NCBI GenBank assembly: GCA_035627955.1
Contig: DASPKU010000018.1
Coordinates: forward strand, 1 to 60,784
Source: Phycisphaerales bacterium
Lineage (GTDB): Bacteria; Planctomycetota; Phycisphaerae; Phycisphaerales; UBA1924
Length of the DNA stretch: 60,784 nt
Reading direction: 5' to 3'
The position numbers and the translations under genes are program-made. The notes beneath the pieces were generated by a model. The model did no database searches, was not told the origin of the DNA, and worked only from the letters and a program-made list of their open reading frames with translations. Below are positions 42,243 to 50,940 of this stretch, piece after piece (position 1 is the stretch's first letter; every line of letters starts with the position of its first letter).

Positions 42243-42860
42243 ATGAACGCAATCGTCAGGCTGGCCGGCGTCGCGGTGGTGGCCTTCACCATCGCCCCCG
42301 CGGCCCACGCCATCGTCCAATGGACCAACCCGTCGGGCACCGCGCTCGACTTCACCTGGTCCAACGGTTACACCAACAGCGGCTACTTCGGCAACCCGGT
42401 CATCGCCGGCAATACATTCATCTTCACGCCCTCCAACTTTGGCGCCACCTTCAACAGCCCGAAGACCGACACCCTCCAGGTCACCATCGCCGCCATCAAC
42501 GGCCCGATCACCGGCGTGATCATCCGCGAGTTCGGCAACCGCTCCCACACGAGCGGCAACGTGATCAGCGGCAGCCTCTTCGTCCGCGACCTCAACGTCC
42601 CGGACTTCCCGCAGTTCCAAGACCCGCTCGTCGTCACGAACGGCACGGGCTCGCCCATTCCGTGGTCCGCGATCGCTGTCCGCAACGGCATCTCAATGAA
42701 CAGCCTCCAGCTCACGCTCGTGAACAACATGAGCGCCGCCCTCAGCGGCCGCTGGAACGAGAAGACCCGCATCGAGATCGAGATCGTCCCCACGCCCGCC
42801 GCAGCGACGCTGCTCGCCGGGGCCGGCCTCATCGCCTCCGCCCGCCGTCGTCGGCGCTGA
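42243..42860 (+). CDS. PEP-CTERM-like exported protein (tandem copy 2)
   Basis: A 205-residue paralogue of the preceding gene. The signal peptide ends IAPAAHA; the mature part has FTWSNGYTNSGYFGNPVIAG and SGNVISGSLFVRDLNVPDF, and the tail has VPTPAAATLLAGAGL then RRRRR. AGAGAGAAGAGAG precedes the ATG. A strong terminator follows. Confidence 0.86.
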   Translation: MNAIVRLAGVAVVAFTIAPAAHAIVQWTNPSGTALDFTWSNGYTNSGYFGNPVIAGNTFIFTPSNFGATFNSPKTDTLQVTIAAINGPITGVIIREFGNRSHTSGNVISGSLFVRDLNVPDFPQFQDPLVVTNGTGSPIPWSAIAVRNGISMNSLQLTLVNNMSAALSGRWNEKTRIEIEIVPTPAAATLLAGAGLIASARRRRR

Positions 42861-42889
42861 ATCGCACATCACCGCATGTTTCCAATCGA

Positions 42890-42920
42890 ACTCCGGCCCC
42901 TCAGCGGGCCGGAGTTTTTT
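42890..42920 (+). terminator. rho-independent terminator after the PEP-CTERM pair
   Basis: ACTCCGGCCC / GGGCCGGAGT stem with a TCAGC-type loop, then seven T. Confidence 0.93.
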
Positions 42921-43027
42921 TCTGCTCTGATCACTCAACATTGTGTCAGACTGGCCAGAACTTCATTGACAGAACACCGGTTTTCTGCTGCAATTCGCGC
43001 TGGTTCGGGGGAGCTGGGGTAGAGAGA

Positions 43028-44536
43028 GTGAGGCTGGGCACACCGAGCATCTGTTCACTGCTCCTCGCGATGGGCGCTATGTCGCCGCACGCGCCAGCGC
43101 AGCCGAACACCGACGCTCCTGCCAACCTCGGCCCCTGGGGCCCGCCATTCCGCGCGCAGCCCGGGGTCAAGGACTTCTCCGGCCGACTCATCGTGCGCCC
43201 CTGGCCTCTCGACAGCATGAGCGAGTTGCCCCCGCACGAAGCGCGCTCCCGTGACAGCCAGGCCCGCACCCTCGCCCGCACCTTCACGCACGAGTACGTC
43301 GCGCACGTTGACGAGTACTTCATCACCATCCCGCCCGGCTACACGGAGGACTCCCTGGGCGCGATGCTGCTCGAGTCCGGCCTGTACGAGTGGGTCCGGC
43401 CCGACTGGATTCTGTATCCCGTTCAGGCGCACCAGGTCATCCCCGACGATCCGTGGTTCGAGTCGCAGTGGCATCTGGGGCGCATCTCCGCGCCCGCGGC
43501 GTGGGACATCTCTGCCGGCTCGCCCGAGGTCATCGTCGCCGTCATCGACACCGGCGTGGACTTCACCCACCCCGACCTCGCCAGCAACATGGTCCTGGGG
43601 TACTGCTCGTACTGTGCACCGCCCCGCCCGCAGACCATCAATCCGCCCTGGAACACGATCACGCTCGATGCGAACGGGCACGGCACCGGCGTCGCCGGCG
43701 TGCTCGGCGCGGTGGGCAACAATAACCTCGGCATCTCGGGGGTCGCGTGGAACCTGCGGCTCATGCCCATCCGCGCCACCAACACCTCGGGCACGGGCGG
43801 CTCCTTCGGCAGCATCCAGAACGGCGCCATGTGGGCGTCCGCCAACGGCGCGAAGGTCATCTCCGTCAGTTTCTCTGGGGTGGAGGAGCCGCTGGTGGAC
43901 ACCCTCGGCGCCACCATGCGCTCCCGCAACGTGGTGCTCGTGTGGTCCATGGACAACCGCGGCGTCGACACCGCCGCCACCTTCGACCACCCCAACATCA
44001 CCGTGGTCAGCGGCACGGGCGTCAACGACGAACGCTGGTGCTCGGTCGTGAACCCCACTCTCTGCTCGAGCATCGGGGGCGGCGTCGACATCGCCGCGCC
44101 GGCCCACGGCATCCGCATGACCACGATCGGCGGCGAGTACGGCGTCAACGAGGGCGTGAGCTTCGCCGCGCCGCAGGTCGCCGCGGCCATGGGCCTCATC
44201 CGCAGCGTCGCTCCCTCGCTCCTCGCGGGCGAGGTCGAGCAGGTGCTCCTCGCGGCGGCGGACGACGTCGGCCCGCCCGGCGAGGACTCGTTCTCCGGGC
44301 GCGGGCGCCTGAACGTTCGGCGCGCCATGTGGAACGCCATCATCCGTCAGCACGCCAGTTCGATGCAGCTGGGGGACTTCAACCCGCAGGCCTTCAGCAT
44401 GGACGAGGTCTACGAGTTCCTCCTGCGCCCGATGGACGTGACGGGGGACGCGCTGATTGACGAGAAGGACCCACAAGCCGTGCAGGGCTTCATGCGTCGC
44501 AACGAGTTCAAGGACCTCGTCGCCGACCGGCCCTAG
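43028..44536 (+). CDS. secreted subtilase (S8 family serine peptidase)
   Basis: A 502-residue protein. A weak signal peptide (SICSLLLAMGAMSPHAPA) is followed by a propeptide-like region (about 35-135) and the catalytic domain with Asp in VIDTGVD (D174), His in GHGTGVAG (H218) and Ser in GVSFAAPQV (S378), which replaces the usual GTSMAAP. A single dockerin/EF-hand-like segment DVTGDALIDEKDPQAVQGFM lies near the end. Probably an extracellular protease. I use GTG 43028, as GAGAGA lies upstream and no ATG is better placed. Confidence 0.88.
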   Translation: MRLGTPSICSLLLAMGAMSPHAPAQPNTDAPANLGPWGPPFRAQPGVKDFSGRLIVRPWPLDSMSELPPHEARSRDSQARTLARTFTHEYVAHVDEYFITIPPGYTEDSLGAMLLESGLYEWVRPDWILYPVQAHQVIPDDPWFESQWHLGRISAPAAWDISAGSPEVIVAVIDTGVDFTHPDLASNMVLGYCSYCAPPRPQTINPPWNTITLDANGHGTGVAGVLGAVGNNNLGISGVAWNLRLMPIRATNTSGTGGSFGSIQNGAMWASANGAKVISVSFSGVEEPLVDTLGATMRSRNVVLVWSMDNRGVDTAATFDHPNITVVSGTGVNDERWCSVVNPTLCSSIGGGVDIAAPAHGIRMTTIGGEYGVNEGVSFAAPQVAAAMGLIRSVAPSLLAGEVEQVLLAAADDVGPPGEDSFSGRGRLNVRRAMWNAIIRQHASSMQLGDFNPQAFSMDEVYEFLLRPMDVTGDALIDEKDPQAVQGFMRRNEFKDLVADRP

Positions 44537-44545
44537 GTCGGACGC

Positions 44546-45022
44546 TCAGCGACCCTGCAGGTCCGCCTCGCCCAGCAGCCGGTACTCCTTCCGCCGCAGG
44601 ATCTGCCCCGCGAGCGTGAGGTCGTCCACGGCGAGGGCGATGGTGGGGGCGGTGCTGGAGCGCAGCATCAGCGGGTAGGCGAAGTGGATGCTCAGCTCGG
44701 CCGCGAGCAGGCACAGGCACATGCTCGAGAGGCTCTGGCGCGTGCCGATCTCAACCACGAGCACATCGCGCTGGCTGTAGGGCAGGTGCTCGTTGTGCAG
44801 CACCTCCTTGGCGAGGTCCTCGTTGTTGGTGATGATGCGGACAACGGCATGATCGCTGGCCTCGTGCACCGAGATCGCGCAGATCTGCGTGCCCGAGCCC
44901 TCGAAGGCCTTGACCAGGTCGTGCAGCTTGCCGACCTTGTTCGTGAGGAAGACACTGAACTGGGTCACCGTGGGCGGCGAGTACCCGTGGGCGGTCTCCA
45001 GCGGTGTGGCGGACTGGCTCAT
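44546..45022 (-). CDS. ACT-domain protein
   Basis: A 158-residue soluble protein with a ligand-binding ACT-like fold: VTQFSVFLTNKVGKLHDLVK and ICAISVHEASDHAVVRIITN, followed by a second similar half (TIALAVDDLTLAGQILRRKE). ACT domains sense amino acids. Two ACT-type halves without an enzyme suggest a regulator; target unknown. Start at ATG 45022. Confidence 0.82.
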   Translation of the reverse strand: MSQSATPLETAHGYSPPTVTQFSVFLTNKVGKLHDLVKAFEGSGTQICAISVHEASDHAVVRIITNNEDLAKEVLHNEHLPYSQRDVLVVEIGTRQSLSSMCLCLLAAELSIHFAYPLMLRSSTAPTIALAVDDLTLAGQILRRKEYRLLGEADLQGR

Positions 45023-45136
45023 CGTCCTGATTCCGGGTTCCAAGTTCCAGCCTGGCGGCTCCGGGCGAGCGGCACGGCGCGCCCAAGCGCCAAACGAGCG
45101 TAGCGGGGGCGGCAAGGGTCCACAAGGCCACAATTG

Positions 45137-45166
45137 CAAGGGGGCCGGCTGAACCGGCCCTCTTTC
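45137..45166 (-). terminator. likely terminator of the isc operon
   Basis: GGGCCGGTT / AACCGGCCC-type stem just beyond the iscA stop. The T-run on the minus strand is weak, so some readthrough is possible. Confidence 0.55.
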
Positions 45167-45184
45167 ATCAGCACTTTAGGGCTC

Positions 45185-45559
45185 TTAGACGCTGAAGCTG
45201 GACCCGCACCCGCAGGAGCTGGTCGCGTTGGGGTTGTTGAACACGAAGCCCCGGCCCATCACCTCGTCCTTGAAGTCGACCGTGACGCCGTTCAGGTACA
45301 GCAGGCTCTTGGGGTCCACGATCACCCGGATACCGTGCTGGGTGAACACCTCGTCGGTGTCCTTGCGGCTCTCGGTGAGGTCCAGCAGGTAGCTGAACCC
45401 GGAGCAGCCCCCGCCCTTCACACCGACCCGGAGGCACACCTTCTCGGCGTCCAGTTCCTGGTCCTTGATGATGTGGTGGATCTCCTTGGCCGCGGTCTCG
45501 CTCAGGATGACACCGGTCACGGCATCGGACTGCTGGGGCAGGGTGGTGGTTGTGGACAT
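45185..45559 (-). CDS. iscA: A-type iron-sulfur carrier (IscA/ErpA/HesB)
   Basis: A 124-residue protein that accepts and passes on Fe-S clusters. It has VILSETAAKEIHHIIKDQ, the first ligand Cys in GVKGGGCSGFSY and the pair in SSCGCGSSFSV, plus FVFNNPNA. Last gene of the isc operon. ErpA, IscA and SufA cannot be told apart by these motifs. Confidence 0.93.
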   Translation of the reverse strand: MSTTTTLPQQSDAVTGVILSETAAKEIHHIIKDQELDAEKVCLRVGVKGGGCSGFSYLLDLTESRKDTDEVFTQHGIRVIVDPKSLLYLNGVTVDFKDEVMGRGFVFNNPNATSSCGCGSSFSV

Positions 45560-45646
45560 ATCTCGGGCTCCTTCTATCCAACAGTACGCGGTCTGTCCGG
45601 GTCTGGATTCCCGGGATACCGCCCCTGTTTGGAGTCAGCTACGGTC

Positions 45647-46075
45647 TCAGTGGGCGTGCTCGGGCTGCTCAATGGGCAGGTTGTTCTTGGCCTTGTAGTC
45701 ATTGATCGCGGCCCGGATGGCGTCCTCGGCCAGCACGGAGCAGTGGATCTTGACCGGGGGCAGGCTGAGCTCCTCGACGATCTGGGTGTTGCGGATCGCG
45801 AGGCCCTCGTCCAGGCTCTTGCCCTTGAGCCACTCGGTGGCGACGGAGGAGCTGGCGATGGCCGAGCCGCAGCCGAAGCACTTGAACTTGGCATCCTCGA
45901 TCCTGCCGGTCTGCTCGTTGACCTTGATCTGGAGCTGCATGACGTCGCCGCACTCGGGCGCGCCGACGAGGCCGACGCCCACGTCCTTGCGGGCCTTCAT
46001 CTCGGCCTGGGTTCCGAAGTTGCCCACGTTGCGGGGCTTCTCGTAGTGCTCGATGATCTTCTGGGAGTATGCCAT
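45647..46075 (-). CDS. iscU: iron-sulfur scaffold IscU
   Basis: A 142-residue scaffold on which IscS-derived sulfur and iron are assembled. The three ligand Cys are in GAPECGDVMQLQI, FKCFGCGSAIASSS and KIHCSVLAEDAI. LPPVKIHC matches the conserved LPPVKxHC motif that binds the Hsc chaperone. An N-terminal MAYSQKIIEHYEKPRNVGNF is typical. Confidence 0.96.
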   Translation of the reverse strand: MAYSQKIIEHYEKPRNVGNFGTQAEMKARKDVGVGLVGAPECGDVMQLQIKVNEQTGRIEDAKFKCFGCGSAIASSSVATEWLKGKSLDEGLAIRNTQIVEELSLPPVKIHCSVLAEDAIRAAINDYKAKNNLPIEQPEHAH

Positions 46076-46086
46076 TTCTGCCTTCC

Positions 46087-46353
46087 TCAGTGTTCCAGGA
46101 ACACTGTTACTTCTTGCCCGGATCGTTCCTCGATGTCACGCTGGATATCTGTCACTGCCCGGGCCATGTCATAGCCGTCGAACGGCCCATTGGCATGATG
46201 AATGGCGGGAAGGATCCAGATCCCGAACGACAGCTCCAGCCGGTCTTCGAACAGCTGCAGGTGAAAACGGTCCAGCACATCGCGGCGGGACTTCCGGACC
46301 GCGTCCACGGCCTCAGCCACCTTCGTCTTGTCGGGCACGAAGCTCGGGGTCAT
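46087..46353 (-). CDS. unknown protein coupled to the HEPN gene
   Basis: An 88-residue soluble protein (MTPSFVPDKTKVAEAVDAVR; FGIWILPAIHHANGPFDGYD; GQEVTVFLEH). It overlaps the HEPN gene by ATGA, the arrangement of many toxin-antitoxin pairs. It lacks the GSxxxxxxDxD motif of MNT nucleotidyltransferases, so a HEPN-MNT pair is not supported. Within the isc operon, 11 bases before iscU. Confidence 0.65.
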   Translation of the reverse strand: MTPSFVPDKTKVAEAVDAVRKSRRDVLDRFHLQLFEDRLELSFGIWILPAIHHANGPFDGYDMARAVTDIQRDIEERSGQEVTVFLEH

Positions 46354-46769
46354 GACGCCACCATCCTGCCTGCGTAATGCACCAACGCAACCGCTGTGGC
46401 CTTGCAATCTTCAATCTGCTCCACCGAAACCGTTCCCTCAGGCCCATAGTCCGACTGCACCCGCGCCATGTACACCTCGCGCAATCGTACGCGGAGGGTC
46501 TGTGCCGAGGTCTGGCTCACCGAGGCGTAACGCCTCAGCACGGCCACGACACCGTTGATAGTCGCACGGTGATCCCAGTTGCCCTGAGCGGGAAGGTCCG
46601 CCTGAGCCGGCGTGCACAGCATGATGGCGTGCGCCGCCTGGTAGCACGCGTAGTAGAACCGGCTCGCTGACGATCGCGCGCGCCCGTCACGGCGCAGGAG
46701 CTCCGCGTCCTCGCGCGTCATCTGCGCAAGCCGGAGCCAGTCCTTCGCCCTGGGGTGCTGGGTCCCCAA
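46350..46769 (-). CDS. HEPN-domain protein (UPF0332-like)
   Basis: A 139-residue helical protein. It carries the HEPN pattern RFYYACYQAAHAIML (SxaYYAxF type), NWDHRATING and LREVYMARVQSDYG, resembling the R..aDY helix of UPF0332. The clear RNase motif Rx4-6H is not seen, so catalytic activity is uncertain. A TTG at 46769, one base after the iscS stop, is the likely start; TTG 46790 is an alternative. It is translationally coupled to the next small gene. Confidence 0.7.
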   Translation of the reverse strand: MGTQHPRAKDWLRLAQMTREDAELLRRDGRARSSASRFYYACYQAAHAIMLCTPAQADLPAQGNWDHRATINGVVAVLRRYASVSQTSAQTLRVRLREVYMARVQSDYGPEGTVSVEQIEDCKATAVALVHYAGRMVAS

Positions 46770-46770
46770 C

Positions 46771-48024
46771 TCAGTGCACCCCCCACACAACCTTGGAGAG
46801 GTCGATCCCTTCCTTGTGCATGTCGTACAGCGGGCTCAGCTCGCGGAGCTTCTTGACCGACTCGATGATTCGCTCCGCGGCGTGGTCCACCTGCTCCTGC
46901 GTGGTCCACTTGCCCATGCTCAGCCGCAGCGAGGAGTGGGCGAGGTCGTCGCCCACGCCCAAGCCCTTGAGCACGTAGCTGGGCTCGAGGCTGGCGCTGG
47001 TGCACGCGGAGCCGCTGGAGCACGCGATCTCCTTGACCGCCATCATCAGGCTCTCGCCCTCGACGAAGCCGAAGGAGATGTTCGTGATGTGCGGGAGCCG
47101 CTTCTCGCGGTGGCCGTTGACGGCGCAGGTGTCCAGCGCGCTCGTCACCTTCTGCTCCAGCCGCTGCCGCAGGGCGAGCAGGCGGGTCGCGTCCTTGTCC
47201 ATCTCCGCCAGCGCGATCTCCGCGGCCTTGCCGAAGCCGACGATCCCCGGCACGTTGAGCGTGCCCGAGCGGAAGCCGCGCTCCTGCCCGCCACCGTCCA
47301 CCAGCGCCGTCAGCCGCACCCGCGGTTTGCGCCGCCGCACGTACAGCGCCCCCACGCCCTTGGGCCCGTACATCTTGTGGGCGCTCATGCTGAGCAGGTC
47401 GACGTTGTCCCTGTTCACGTCCACCGGCATCTTGCCGACCCACTGGGTGGCGTCGGTGTGGAAGATCACGCCCTTCTCGTGGCACAGGGCGCCGATGGCC
47501 GGCACCTCGTTGATCGTCCCGATCTCGTTGTTGGCCCACATGATGGTCACGAGGATGGTGTCCTCGCGCATCGCGCTCTTCACCATCTCCGCCGTGACGA
47601 TGCCGTCTTTGCCCGGCTCCAGGAAGGTGACGTCGAACCCCTCCTTCTGCAGCCGCTTGCACGGGTCCAGCACCGCCTTGTGCTCGATGATGCAGGAGAT
47701 GATGTGCCCGCGCGGCTGGCCGGAGCCGGCCGGGGCCTTCTCGTACATGTAGGCCGCGCCCTTGATGGCGATGTTGTTGGCCTCGGTGGAGCCGGAGGTG
47801 AACACGACCTCCTTTTCGTCGGCGCCGATGAGCTTTGCGACCTGCTCACGCGCCTTGTCCACCGCGGCCTCGGCCTCCCAGCCGAACCGATGGTTGCGGC
47901 TGCCGGGGTTCCCGAACACCTGGGTGAAGTAGGGGAGCATCGCCTCCACCACCCGAGGGTCGGTGGGGGTGGTGGCGGCGTGGTCAAGATAGATGGGAGC
48001 CTGAGCGGGGGCGGGGTTTGCCAT
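46771..48024 (-). CDS. iscS: cysteine desulfurase IscS
   Basis: A 417-residue PLP enzyme that takes sulfur from cysteine for Fe-S assembly. Motifs are [36 protein letters not shown], the PLP Lys in [17 protein letters not shown], and the active-site Cys in [16 protein letters not shown]. First gene of the isc operon. Confidence 0.96.
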   Translation of the reverse strand: MANPAPAQAPIYLDHAATTPTDPRVVEAMLPYFTQVFGNPGSRNHRFGWEAEAAVDKAREQVAKLIGADEKEVVFTSGSTEANNIAIKGAAYMYEKAPAGSGQPRGHIISCIIEHKAVLDPCKRLQKEGFDVTFLEPGKDGIVTAEMVKSAMREDTILVTIMWANNEIGTINEVPAIGALCHEKGVIFHTDATQWVGKMPVDVNRDNVDLLSMSAHKMYGPKGVGALYVRRRKPRVRLTALVDGGGQERGFRSGTLNVPGIVGFGKAAEIALAEMDKDATRLLALRQRLEQKVTSALDTCAVNGHREKRLPHITNISFGFVEGESLMMAVKEIACSSGSACTSASLEPSYVLKGLGVGDDLAHSSLRLSMGKWTTQEQVDHAAERIIESVKKLRELSPLYDMHKEGIDLSKVVWGVH

Positions 48025-48054
48025 AGCGGGAGGATTCTAGGCGCGGGCTGAGTT

Positions 48055-48075
48055 TTAGAATCGTTCTAGAACGCT
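48055..48075 (-). promoter_or_regulatory. palindrome upstream of iscS, possible operator
   Basis: A perfect GTTCTAGAAC palindrome at 48063-48072 with an adjacent TTAGAAT-like half repeat, about 40 bases before the iscS start. It could bind an Fe-S-responsive regulator, but does not match the IscR consensus I know. Confidence 0.35.
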
Positions 48076-48148
48076 GTTCACGCCTATTGCGATTTCGCGT
48101 GCTTTTGACGCCAGCCCGCTGTTTCCTTGGTCAGTCCGCATGCGCATG

Positions 48149-48175
48149 AAAAACGCCGCTCTCGGGCGGCGTCAG
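48149..48175 (-). terminator. terminator after the 27-codon ORF
   Basis: On the minus strand: GACGCCGCCC / GAGCGGCGT-type stem followed by TTTTT. It begins about 30 bases after the small ORF stop. Confidence 0.85.
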
Positions 48176-48200
48176 GGTCACCAGTTGAGGCAGGTGAATG

Positions 48201-48284
48201 CTACTGCAGCAGGTAGGAATCCTTGGGCTCGGTCGCCTTGAACGCGTCGATCCAAGAGAGGACGAGAAGCTTGATGGTCGTCAT
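48201..48284 (-). CDS. 27-residue small protein
   Basis: An ORF of 27 codons (MTTIKLLVLS...KDSYLLQ) with GGAGG 8 bases before the ATG and a strong terminator downstream. The first half is amphipathic to hydrophobic (LLVLSWIDAF), the second half polar. No family recognised; it might be a leader or membrane-active peptide, or a peptide precursor. It lies 91 bases downstream of the GT4 gene on the same strand. Confidence 0.6.
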   Translation of the reverse strand: MTTIKLLVLSWIDAFKATEPKDSYLLQ

Positions 48285-48374
48285 CGGGGGAACCTCCACG
48301 GGCGCAAAGACGCCGCATGAAAGCTGCCACAGGGATCGGCCCGCGGCCAATAAAGCGCGGGAGATTTTTGCGTG

Positions 48375-49535
48375 TTACCGGGCCTTGGCCGCGGCGTAGC
48401 GGATTGCCGCCTCCATCCCATCCACCATCCTGGGGAGGCAGAACTCGGTCTCGACAGTCGCCAGTGCCCCCGAACTGAGGCGGGCGCGGAGGGCGTCGTC
48501 GGTCAGGAGCTGGCGGAGGGCCTGGGTGAGGGCTTCAGCGTCGCCGTCCGGGTAGACCAGGCCGTTGTGGCCATGCCGGAGGGACTCGATCTCGGGGTTC
48601 TGCTGCTCCCGCTTGTCGCTGGTGATGACCGGCAGCGAGTAACCGAAGGCGTGCAGGATGCTCAGGCCGATGTTGGCGGGGTAGCAGAAGACCTGGCTGG
48701 AGAGGAACCAGGGGGCGAGGGAGTCCTCCTCGTAGATGGCCCCGAGGAAGCGGACACGGTCGGCGATGCCCAGGGTGTCCGCGAGGGCGCGAACCTCGTC
48801 CTGACCCTGGCCTTTGCCGATGAGGGCGACGCGCAGGCGCGGGAGGTCCGGCGCGAGCTTCGCGGCGGCGCGGAGGAGCAGGTCGAGGCGGTTCGCGGGG
48901 TCGAAGCGCGAGACGTAGAGGATGGTCTGAGTGCCCACGAGGTCGTTGGTCGCCTGGAATGCGGCGAGGCGCTGCGGGTTGTTCAGCCAGGCGTCGCGGG
49001 CGGCTCGGATGGGCGTCTGGTCGAGACTGTTGAGTGCGACGAAGACGCGCTCGGGGCTGGAGGCGCCCCCGGCGATGTAGGCGCTCGCGGCCGTGCGGTT
49101 GTAGAAGAGGAGGGCCGTGCCCATGTCGGCGATGCGGCGGCGGGTGTCGGCGCGCCAGCCCGTCTCGGTCTTGGAGTAGCCGTGCCCCCAGAGGATGGTG
49201 CCGACCCCGTTGCGGCGGGCGCGGATCAGGGCGGGCACGAGGCTGAGGAAACGCGAGCTCCACGAGAGGATGACGACGTCAGCCCGCTTGAGGGTGGCGT
49301 GCGAGTACTGCGCCTTGTGCCACAAAGCTACAGAGCCCGGCAGGCCAATCGGCGTGAAAGGGACCAGCGTGCCTTTGAACCCCTCGGGCTCAACGTTTGG
49401 GATCAGCGGGTCGTGGCCGTAGAGGAGGTGCAGGTCGATGCCCGGGCGGTGCGCAAGCTCGCGGTAGACCGGGACGCGGTAGCGCGCCAGGCTTGGCTGC
49501 TGGATGACGACATGGATCGGGCTGGGTATCGGCAA
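48375..49535 (-). CDS. glycosyltransferase family 4 (GT-B)
   Basis: A 386-residue GT-B enzyme. The N-domain begins HVVIQQPSLARYRVPVYREL and the donor domain has ILYVSRFDPANRLDLLLRAA, LIGKGQGQDEV, VRFLGAIYEEDSLAPWFLSS and the E-x7-E-like GLSILHAFGYSLPVITSD. It probably transfers a sugar from a nucleotide donor onto a surface glycan; acceptor unknown. No polysaccharide cluster is adjacent. Confidence 0.9.
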   Translation of the reverse strand: MPIPSPIHVVIQQPSLARYRVPVYRELAHRPGIDLHLLYGHDPLIPNVEPEGFKGTLVPFTPIGLPGSVALWHKAQYSHATLKRADVVILSWSSRFLSLVPALIRARRNGVGTILWGHGYSKTETGWRADTRRRIADMGTALLFYNRTAASAYIAGGASSPERVFVALNSLDQTPIRAARDAWLNNPQRLAAFQATNDLVGTQTILYVSRFDPANRLDLLLRAAAKLAPDLPRLRVALIGKGQGQDEVRALADTLGIADRVRFLGAIYEEDSLAPWFLSSQVFCYPANIGLSILHAFGYSLPVITSDKREQQNPEIESLRHGHNGLVYPDGDAEALTQALRQLLTDDALRARLSSGALATVETEFCLPRMVDGMEAAIRYAAAKAR

Positions 49536-49690
49536 ACGCCGGTGTCCTCGTTGCGGCGGTGAAGTGGGCGAACAGTAGAGAAGCGGAGGTTATCAACTGG
49601 CGAAACAGATGGGACGACAGGGGTCAGGTGGGACGACCTGCCCCATACGGATGGAGGTGGCGGCACGATCCTTCGGAGTTTGTGAAAGTC

Positions 49691-50869
49691 TCAGGGAGGC
49701 GCGAGGTAGAGGATGGCGTCATCGAACCGCTCGGCCCAGGCGCCCTCGTTGTGCTCCGCGCCGTCGGCGATGGTGAGCTTGTGCTCGATGCCTGCGCCCT
49801 TGAGGACGGCGCTCAGGCGCTGCGCCATGGCCACGAACTTCTCGGACGTGCCGCCCGCCATGGCCTCTCTGGTGCCCATGTCCAGCCACACGCGCGGGCC
49901 CTTGAAGGGGGACTGGGACTTCTCCAGCGCCGCGGTCAGCGATTCGTTGTCCCACTGGAGCGCGGGTGACATCGCGATGACGCCGCCGAAGACGCCGGGG
50001 TGACGGCGGGCCAGCTCGAGGGAGACGAGCGCGCCCAGGGAGGAGCCGCCGATGAAGGTGTGCTCGGGGCCGCCCTTCACGCGGTAGTTGGAGGCGATGA
50101 AGGGCATGACCTCCTCGAGCAGGAACTTCCCGTACACGTCGCCCTTGCCACCAGCGTTGCGCTGGGTGTCGGGGGCGAAGCTGTACTCGTCGGTGCGGGC
50201 CTTCCCGCCGTGATCGATCGCGACCACCACCATCGGGCGCACCTTGCCGGCGGTGATCAGCTGCGTGAGCGTCTCGTCGATGCGCCACTCCTTGCCGATC
50301 GTGCTGGTCGCCGCGTCGAAGCAGTTCTGGCCGTCGTGCATGTACAGCACGTCGAAGGTCGCCTGCGGGTCCTTGTAGTAGCTGGGCGGCAGCCACACGC
50401 GGAGCATCCGCGAGCCCTTGAGGTGCTCGGAGAGCAGCAGGTCCATGCTGAGGCGGCCGACGATGCTGCTGGGGCTGGCGCTGCCCTCGCCCCACCGCAC
50501 AACGGTGGCCTCGAGGACCTTGGTGTCGTTCTTGATCGCGAAGGAGCGGTTGGGGCGGTCGGAGCCGTCGGCGTTCTTCTCGACCGTGGCCCAGCTGCCG
50601 CGGGTGAACTTGAAGTCGAGAGTCTGGCCGGGGTCGGCCTCGAACTCTCCGGTGAAGGTGGTGGTGGGGTTGGCGGGGTCGCGGAAGAGGCGGAGGCCAT
50701 CGGCCTTCCATCCGCCGACGGTGGGCAGCGAGCCCGCGAGGTACACCGAATCCGACGGCGGCGTGTCCGCCGGTACCTTGAGCACTACCTGCACCGTGAT
50801 CGCGTGGGCAAGGGTGGCGGACATCAGGGCAGCCAGCGCGGCCAGTGTGCGCGAGAGAGTGGTCGTCAT
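49691..50869 (-). CDS. secreted esterase with N-terminal starch-binding-like domain
   Basis: A 392-residue protein. The signal peptide (LAALAALMSATLAHA) precedes a CBM20-like module (SVYLAGSLPTVGGWKADGLR; LDFKFTRGSWATVEKNADG) and an enterochelin-esterase-like alpha/beta hydrolase: VLYMHDGQNCFD, nucleophile Ser in FIGGSSLGALVS, and the His in DGAEHNEGAW. The substrate may be a carbohydrate ester. Confidence 0.9.
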   Translation of the reverse strand: MTTTLSRTLAALAALMSATLAHAITVQVVLKVPADTPPSDSVYLAGSLPTVGGWKADGLRLFRDPANPTTTFTGEFEADPGQTLDFKFTRGSWATVEKNADGSDRPNRSFAIKNDTKVLEATVVRWGEGSASPSSIVGRLSMDLLLSEHLKGSRMLRVWLPPSYYKDPQATFDVLYMHDGQNCFDAATSTIGKEWRIDETLTQLITAGKVRPMVVVAIDHGGKARTDEYSFAPDTQRNAGGKGDVYGKFLLEEVMPFIASNYRVKGGPEHTFIGGSSLGALVSLELARRHPGVFGGVIAMSPALQWDNESLTAALEKSQSPFKGPRVWLDMGTREAMAGGTSEKFVAMAQRLSAVLKGAGIEHKLTIADGAEHNEGAWAERFDDAILYLAPP

Positions 50870-50888
50870 GGCCAGATCGTACCGCGCA

Positions 50889-50921
50889 CGAAAAAGCCCG
50901 CCTTGCGGCGGGCTTCTCGAA
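50889..50921 (-). terminator. terminator after the PEP-CTERM gene
   Basis: On the minus strand: AAGCCCGCCG / CGGCGGGCTT-type stem followed by TTTTCG. Confidence 0.88.
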
Positions 50922-50940
50922 GGACGTGCAGAAGAGTCAC

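Noticed and set aside
46087-46769. Classical HEPN-MNT toxin-antitoxin pair
   Set aside because: The partner lacks the nucleotidyltransferase GSxxxxxxDxD motif and the HEPN protein lacks a clear Rx4-6H motif.
46774-48051. 425-codon plus-strand frame opposite iscS
   Set aside because: Antisense shadow of a highly conserved gene.
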